From Tieghemiomyces parasiticus (Eukaryota; Kickxellomycota; Dimargaritomycetes; Dimargaritales; Dimargaritaceae), in contig JANBPT010000434.1 in assembly GCA_027575765.1 (NCBI GenBank), forward strand, positions 1-36,091: a DNA stretch of 36,091 nt, read 5' to 3'. This document shows, piece by piece, positions 31,103-36,091 of the stretch. The notes beneath the pieces were generated by a model. It worked only from the letters and a program-made list of their open reading frames with translations. It was not told where the DNA came from and did no database searches. The position numbers were made by a program, and so were the translations under genes. Numbering within the stretch: position 1 is the first letter of the stretch; each line of letters starts with the position of its first letter.

Positions 31103-31543
31103 TCAATCCCCGACGTCGGCCATTCGCTGGTTCACGAAAGAAACCGTCAACACATGAAAAACGGTGGACAGTGTGACGATTGTTTGCACAGTTGCAATAA
31201 CTATATTTTTCGATATGGGTACGACGTGGTGAATGCGAGGTCGGGGGCCATACTGGTAATAAGGACCGGGCAAACGTTCCGCTAGAGCTTTAAGGGGTTG
31301 ACGAGAAGGGGACGAGAGAAGCCACAGGAGCGACCATTCCCAAAAAATGACCAGGGGCGAAGTAGCAGAGTAAATTAAACTGAGGCCATGAGGCTGAGGG
31401 ATGGCTGGTGCTGGTCCCAACTTTATATGGCCCGCAGGTAAAAGCAGGAATAAAAATGAGATCACCGTAAGAGGGGAGAGCAAGCACCGTGTATAATAAC
31501 GGACAGCGAACGGCCTCGGGGTGCTGATTTTGCAATTACTCCG
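31103..31543 (-). CDS. possible terminal exon of an unrecognised membrane protein
   Basis: A minus-strand frame runs from just after a TAG at 31546-31544 to TGA at 31103 with no in-frame ATG until MADVGD at its very end. It is therefore either a 3' exon or not coding. It encodes three hydrophobic spans: LLSPLTVISFLFLLLPAG, a segment around TSPLVIFWEWSLLWLLSS, and NIVIATVQTIVTLSTVFHVL. Basic, proline-rich loops lie between them. One in-frame model starts at an ATG at 31698, splices from GTAGTG at 31608 to CTCAG ending at 31394, and gives a two-exon protein, but the donor is weak. The stop lies 111 nt upstream of the TMEM62-like ATG. The family is not recognised. Confidence 0.33.
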   Translation of the reverse strand, partial: RSNCKISTPRPFAVRYYTRCLLSPLTVISFLFLLLPAGHIKLGPAPAIPQPHGLSLIYSATSPLVIFWEWSLLWLLSSPSRQPLKALAERLPGPYYQYGPRPRIHHVVPISKNIVIATVQTIVTLSTVFHVLTVSFVNQRMADVGD

Positions 31544-31956
31544 CTAGCTAAGCAGCGAGTAAGTGGCTGGGGGGGGACACCTATCAGGGGTATCATCACC
31601 ATCACTACTGATAGTAGGTGGCGAGATGCCATCCAGTCTTCAGGAGAGGCATTGATGAACTGTTGTAAAGCGGCACATTTTATGCAGATCTGGAGCATAT
31701 GCCATGCGGTCCATCGCGAAGTCGGTGTCTTCTCCCTCACCCCTCTCCTTCCTATGTCTCCTAGTTAGTCAGTGGAGGACCTAGTAGCGGTCATTGCTCG
31801 AGGTAAGGTTGATCAGAAATGACCAGATGGTTGAACGGTGGAGCGGGTTAAGGGGCCAAGCGTTTAATATGAGTCCCTAGCAGATGAGGTCACCATGTTC
31901 GAGTTATCCCGCTTTGCCCTCCTACTTGTCTATCGAGTCAATTACATTCTACTTCA

Positions 31957-31970
31957 TTGCGCATGCGCAA
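31957..31970. promoter_or_regulatory. 14-bp perfect palindrome matching the animal NRF1 consensus
   Basis: TTGCGCATGCGCAA reads the same on both strands and contains TGCGCATGCGCA, the dimer site known for animal NRF1. Whether this organism has such a factor cannot be seen here. The site is intergenic and roughly 415 nt upstream of the possible membrane-protein exon. Confidence 0.3.
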
Positions 31971-32528
31971 GTGTGAATGACCATGTCTAGTGTGAGAGGC
32001 CAAGAAGTAGCGAGTCAACCCTGCCAACCTTTGGACTGTTGCCTAGGCAGAACAGGTCAACATCGACAGTGGGGGAGGGAGAGGCGCAGGACAGACCAGT
32101 TTGTGCGTACCTCGCGGTGATAAATGAAAGCCGGCCCTCGGTTGAGGCACTTCGATTTCCACCATCTACCTTTCTGCCCCAACGCAAACACACCTCCCCC
32201 ACGGCCTTAGCTTGGCTCCCAATAGTTTTTTTTTGGGGGGGGCACCTGGTCGCAATTAAGCCCCATCCTTACACCCGTGATGTGTAACAACTATGCCCCA
32301 ACCAGACACGTTCCTAAAACGCCGGGGCTGCCTCCACCCAAAACCATGACCGACGAGCAGTAATGTCGGGATAGCCCGCATGTTGCATCAAGCCCTTCAT
32401 CCGTCAATTGTGATTGAATCTCAAAGGCGGCCTAAACTAATAGGTAATAGACAGTAATTCAAGGTAAACTATACCTCGAATAGAGGACGTCCACCATTTT
32501 CGAATAGAAATTAGGCAATGTGGTGTTA

Positions 32529-32534
32529 TTTATT
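32529..32534 (-). terminator. AATAAA polyadenylation signal for NOP4
   Basis: The minus strand reads AATAAA about 115 nt downstream of the NOP4 stop codon, the nearest such signal. Confidence 0.45.
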
Positions 32535-32648
32535 CGGCAGCACGAAGGTATGTCACAATATCTCTCGTCAGTCGCACTATTATAGTAAGATGGAGCAAGC
32601 AGAGGGTGGGGGGGGGAAAGGCAAAGAAATGTGCGACATGTAGATAAT

Positions 32649-35403
32649 TTAGGCCTTACCGGCCTTGAGAGCGTTCTTGATGAGATCCTTGGTGGCGCTG
32701 AAGGTCGAGGTGGTGGGTGGAGCACCGCGCTTGCCCTTGCCGTCCTTCTTGGAAGCCGGCGGGGCCTTCACCGTGCTAGCCGCGGGTCCCGGAACCGGTT
32801 TGGCATTGGACTGGACCTTCTCCTGGCGAGGCTTCTTATGGGGACTTGGCTTATCCTTCCCGCCGCGACCAGCGTTCTTTGCATGGGATCGCGCCGGCTG
32901 AGCCGTCGCCGGTGACGCACCGTCCTTGTCCCCGGGCGTCTTCCGCTTTAGCACTGGGGCACCCGTAAAGATGTCGGTTCGCCCGCGCTTGGGCCGGGCC
33001 TCCTTCTCTCCGGGTTTCTGGCGACTCGTCTGGCGCTCGATGCGATGGCTACGACTGTGGAGCAAGCGGGCGTTCTCCATGGCGAACTCGACAATGGGCC
33101 GGCGCTGGGAGGTAAACACGGTCGGGTTGTTGTTAAGATACCGCAGGGTAGCCAGGGCGTGGGCATGGCACTGAAACTCCAAAAACCCGGAACCGCGGGA
33201 TTTGGGCTTACCCGTAGTCTTATCAATCTCTTTAGAGTTGACGTTGACCTTGGCTTGCTTGATCCGTGGAAGGTACTGCCAGCCCTCCTCCCTCTCCTCG
33301 CGGCTGAGCGGTTCGGTGGCACCACTACGGACGGCCTCCTTGAACTTGGTCACGGCCGTCTTGCCCAAGGTGCGCAGTTCCTTGTCGTCCATCGAACGTG
33401 GCAGATTACGGATCGCCAGACGGACCTTGGACAGGAAAAAATTTGGGTTCGCGGCTAGGGCCGCCTTGCGCTGCGCGTACGACGTCGTCCGTTTAAGCAT
33501 CTCCTCCTTGCCCAGAGTCATGGCCAGGGCAGAGTCCTCCGGGACCTGACCTTCCATAAGTAGGTACATGTTGCGTCGGTCTTGCTTGCGCTGCGTGATC
33601 TTGCGCTCCGCCTTCACCTGGGCCACCTCGGTACGCGCAATCGCCGGGAGAACCGTTAGCTGGTGCTGGTGCAGGCGGAAGGCGTTGATGTCAGTAGCTC
33701 CGCTCGGTACCTCGGGCTCGAGGACAGACCGGTACGACGGCGGTAGCTTAGTGCTGTCGACGCTGCTTTGCACCGGCGCGCTCGAGGCGGCGATTTCAGT
33801 CTCCACCTCGCGGGCCAAGGTAAGACAGGCCGCTGCGTCAGCTGCCTTGCGGAATCGGATAAACCCAGAGCCACGAGACAGTCCGGTGACCTTATCCCGC
33901 GTCACCAGAGCGTAAGCCAGCTTTCCGAACGCGGAGAATTTTTCTTGGAGGTCCTGATCGGTCGTGTCGAAGGATAGGTTGCGTACGAACAGTGTGCAGT
34001 CGTCTACGTTGTCGCGCGGAATGGCAGTTTTGCCTTTGGAGGGCTTCACGTCAGGATTTTCCTTCTCCAACTCCACTTCTTCCTCCTCTTCGTCCTCATC
34101 GAGGGCCATGAATTCCTCCTCATCCTCCGGCTCAGACTCCGAAACCTCCTCCTCATCGTCCGATTCGTCATCGTCTTCGCTGTCATCCGCCAACTCCTCG
34201 TCAGATTCGTCCTCGTCATCATCCGAGGTCGCCAATCTCACATGGTTACCTTGGCCCTTCGCCTTCTCCTCGGCCAGCTCGGCAATAGTCTTGGTCTGGG
34301 AAACGGTGACCACACGGCCCCGGAGTTTCGTTCCGTTCAGAGTTTCAACGGCGTTACGAGCCTCGGCCGGGACGGTGTACTGGACGAACCCGAACCCAGA
34401 ATTGTGGATTTTGTTTTCGCTCTTCGTGTCAGCCTTTTCCGGCCCGTGGAGGTTAGCCGAAGGACCGGACCGTGGGAAATAGACGCTCTGAACGCTGCCG
34501 GCGGGCTCGAAGTGCTTGCGAAATTCCGGTGCGGTGAGCCGGAAGTCCAGGTTGTGCACAAAGACTTGGGTCATCTGCGCGCCTGGTGGCAGATACGCTG
34601 CGGTCAGCGCCTTACCTTCCAGCTCGGTCTTGTTGATCAAACGCAGCGCGCGCTTGGCATAGCCGATAGTCTCAAAGTAGAGCGCCGCCGCCCGGGTGTT
34701 CTCCGTGTCGTCTGGGCTTTGCTCTTGCTTGAACGGGTAGGCGAGGTGCTTGATGTCGCCAAACTTACGAAAATCCTTACGGAGAGCTGGGTGCTGGATT
34801 TTGCGCGGGATTCCCTTCACCAGCAAGACGTGCTGGGGGTTCTCTCTCTTGTCGGCCTGAGTGTCCTTGGCATCTACCATGGAAAGAGCGGGAGGGGGGA
34901 AGGTTCAAAAGTGTTGAATACCGTAGAGACAGTGAGTGGGTCCTCTTGCCGAGAAATATAGTAGCGGGAAGTACCAGTAGTCAAGCCGCTTTCAAGGCGA
35001 AATTAGACTGGCCGGGATAATCGAATCCATAATACTTAGACTTACCGTCGATGTAAGTTTTCACCTTCTTTCGCGTCTCAGACTTTTCCTCGGCGCGGGT
35101 CCGGGCAATGGCGAATTCGATCAGGAGAGCCCGACCCTTGAATTTCCGCAAGGGAAGCTCTTTGATGGCCTCAGCGGCGTCGTCGGGCATGGCGTACTGG
35201 ACAAATCCATAGCCTTTGTTACGGCGGACCGGTGTTGCGTCCTCATCTTCGTCGTCCTGCTCCTGGGCGTTGGGGTCGGCCACAGCGAAACAGGACCGTA
35301 CAGGCCCGATGTCGCTGAAAAACTCCTCGAGCTCGGCGTTGGTGGCGCTGTATGGAATACCCCGCACGAAGAGCTGGGCCTTGTTGACCGGGACGTCCGC
35401 CAT
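32649..35403 (-). CDS. NOP4: Nop4/RBM28-type nucleolar RNA-binding protein, two exons, 860 aa
   Basis: Nop4/RBM28 is a nucleolar multi-RRM protein needed for 60S ribosomal subunit assembly. Exon 1 is 35403-35046 and exon 2 is 34873-32649. Together they make 861 codons including TAA. RRM1 has LFVRGI (11-16) and KGYGFVQY (63-70). Further RRMs begin near residues 135 (HVLLVKGIP), 225 (TQVFVHNLDF, with GFGFVQY), 412 (CTLFVRNLSF, with GSGFIRF) and 604 (VRLAIRNLP, with GSGFLEF). A long Asp/Glu/Ser stretch lies at about 330-400, and a Lys/Arg/Pro-rich basic tail ends the protein. The ATG at 35403 has A at -3 and G at +4. An open frame continues upstream to 35490 but only with a TTG. Without splicing, the locus would be read as two separate RRM proteins. 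Confidence 0.92.
34874..35045 (-). other. predicted NOP4 intron (172 nt)
   Basis: The donor is G|GTAAGT after TAC ATC GAC. The acceptor is GGTAG, preceded by a strong pyrimidine tract (CCTTCCCCCCTCCCGCTC). The join is phase 1 and rebuilds GAT (Asp120). It removes the stop of the short first frame, and bypasses the ATG that otherwise opens the second frame because that ATG lies inside the intron. Confidence 0.85.
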
Positions 35404-36014
35404 GCTCGAGGTCGTAGGAATGGAGGACGGGGTAATGTGGCGGGCGTGATTACTGTCCTCAGTGCCGATTTTGACCGGACTAAAATGCAATTGTAGGATT
35501 AGAGCGGTGCAATAATTAATTCGAACAGGGGAAGGGCTACAGGGTGCAGTGAGGAACTGGAAGGTACGGTGTAGAACAATGTATGCACCAATGAGGGCAG
35601 GTACATACTATGGGTGGCAGGAATCGTCTGGTTGAACGGCGTAGGTGGGTGAACAACGAGTCGCCGACAGGTCCAAGGATATCGTGAAGAAAGAAAAAAA
35701 AAATGGTAGCTTGGTTTAACACTTGCCAGATGCTTATATCAACCTAGTGCCTAAATTCTGCGTAGAGGTGATCTCCTGCGTTACGTAAATGTCACGTGAT
35801 ATAATGAGTTGCGAGTCCCGCTTGGAGCCGTGGTTGAGCTGTAGTGGCCGTTAGGGTTATTGTGTTCGATAAGTGAGCAAAGGTGAATTAATGGACACTA
35901 CGAAATGTCGTCCTAACTGAAAAGCGTGTAAACTAATGGTCACTTAGCGAATAACCAGATCAACGAGATAAACCACTATTAACCATGGCAATTAAACAAT
36001 AAGTTGTACGTGTT
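35404..36014. other. intergenic between NOP4 and the 5S rRNA gene
   Basis: This is the upstream region of NOP4 and the downstream side of the 5S gene. No open frame of interest is present. An A-rich run lies at 35690-35702, and a Cbf1-like E-box is noted separately. Confidence 0.5.
35791..35800. promoter_or_regulatory. possible Cbf1-type E-box
   Basis: GTCACGTGAT contains CACGTG with the flanking bases preferred by the yeast bHLH factor Cbf1 (RTCACRTG). It lies about 390 nt upstream of the NOP4 start codon. Other CACGTG hexamers occur by chance in the window, so this is weak evidence. Confidence 0.25.
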
Positions 36015-36021
36015 AAAAAAA
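36015..36021 (-). terminator. RNA polymerase III terminator of the 5S rRNA gene
   Basis: Seven A residues on the plus strand give a T7 run on the minus strand at the 3' end of the 5S RNA, the standard Pol III stop signal. Confidence 0.8.
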
Positions 36022-36091
36022 GTTGCGGCACCGACTATTCCCAAGTGGTCACCCACCTTAGTACTAAATCGGCTGAATGGTCCTTAACTTC
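36020..36091 (-). rRNA. 5S ribosomal RNA, 3' part, cut by the window edge
   Basis: Read on the minus strand, this holds the conserved 3' portion of eukaryotic 5S rRNA: GAAGTTAAG, then TTAGTACTAAGG, then the C-box region GGTGGGTGACCACTTGGGAA, then GGTGCCGCAAC and a T run. About 72 of some 120 nt are inside the window. The 5' part, which would begin GTTGCGGC to pair with the seen 3' end, lies beyond 36091. It stands alone next to protein genes, so 5S genes are dispersed here rather than only in the rDNA unit. Confidence 0.93.

Larger units (their letters stand above)
30992..32648. other. region between TMEM62-like and NOP4 genes
   Basis: It contains the possible membrane-protein exon described separately, the upstream flank of TMEM62 and the downstream flank of NOP4. 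G- or C-homopolymer tracts occur at 31065-31072, 31571-31578 and 32606-32614, and a T tract followed by a G tract at 32226-32242. A 14-bp perfect palindrome lies at 31957-31970. A B-box-like GGTTCAATCCC at 31099-31109 has no matching A box or cloverleaf. Confidence 0.45.

Noticed and set aside
31099..31109. Possible tRNA B box (GGTTCAATCCC)
   Set aside because: No A box at a suitable distance and no cloverleaf can be folded around it. It overlaps the end of the possible membrane-protein exon.
34981..35490. Stand-alone 169-residue single-RRM protein
   Set aside because: Its first codon is TTG, its RRM is RRM1 of Nop4/RBM28, and a consensus donor near its end splices in frame to the next coding block. 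I treat it as exon 1 of NOP4.

Overview
The window reads as nuclear DNA of a fungus. Single-copy eukaryotic housekeeping genes (RNA polymerase II subunit RPB3, a diaphanous-type formin, the ribosome-assembly factor Nop4/RBM28), good Kozak contexts, AATAAA signals, short GT-AG introns with GTAAGT donors and a dispersed 5S rRNA gene all point that way. A TMEM62-type phosphoesterase and a LysP-like permease, together with few introns and wide gene spacing, make me favour an early-diverging lineage (Zoopagomycota-like) over Dikarya. That placement is inference; no sequence search was possible.

Layout, left to right. 1-33: probable 3' tail of a plus-strand gene. 534-1385 (-): unrecognised Cys-cluster protein. 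2802-3722 (-): RPB3. 3723-8243: 4.5 kb without a confident gene; about 4,750-7,440 is AT-rich and pyrimidine-rich on the plus strand. 8244-9893 (-): lysine-permease-like amino-acid transporter. 9894-15070: 5.2 kb of purine-rich plus strand without a convincing gene. 15071-16760 (-): an unrecognised protein that I reconstruct as three exons. 18476-23428 (-): a 1650-residue formin. 27070-27912 (+): aquaglyceroporin, convergent with the TMEM62-like metallophosphoesterase at 28253-30991 (-). 31103-31543 (-): possible last exon of a membrane protein. 32649-35403 (-): Nop4/RBM28, which looks like two genes until a 172-nt intron is removed. 36020-36091 (-): 3' part of a 5S rRNA gene cut by the window edge.

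The genes do not form a pathway or cluster. They cover transcription (RPB3), ribosome assembly (Nop4, 5S rRNA), polarised growth (formin) and membrane transport (permease, aquaglyceroporin). Nearly all confident genes are on the minus strand. I found no mobile element, CRISPR array, tRNA gene or coherent novel multi-gene system. The points most worth following are the bacterial-looking permease core with a eukaryotic PPxY tail, the three-exon orphan gene, the spliced Nop4 gene and the strand-composition switches in the gene-free regions.
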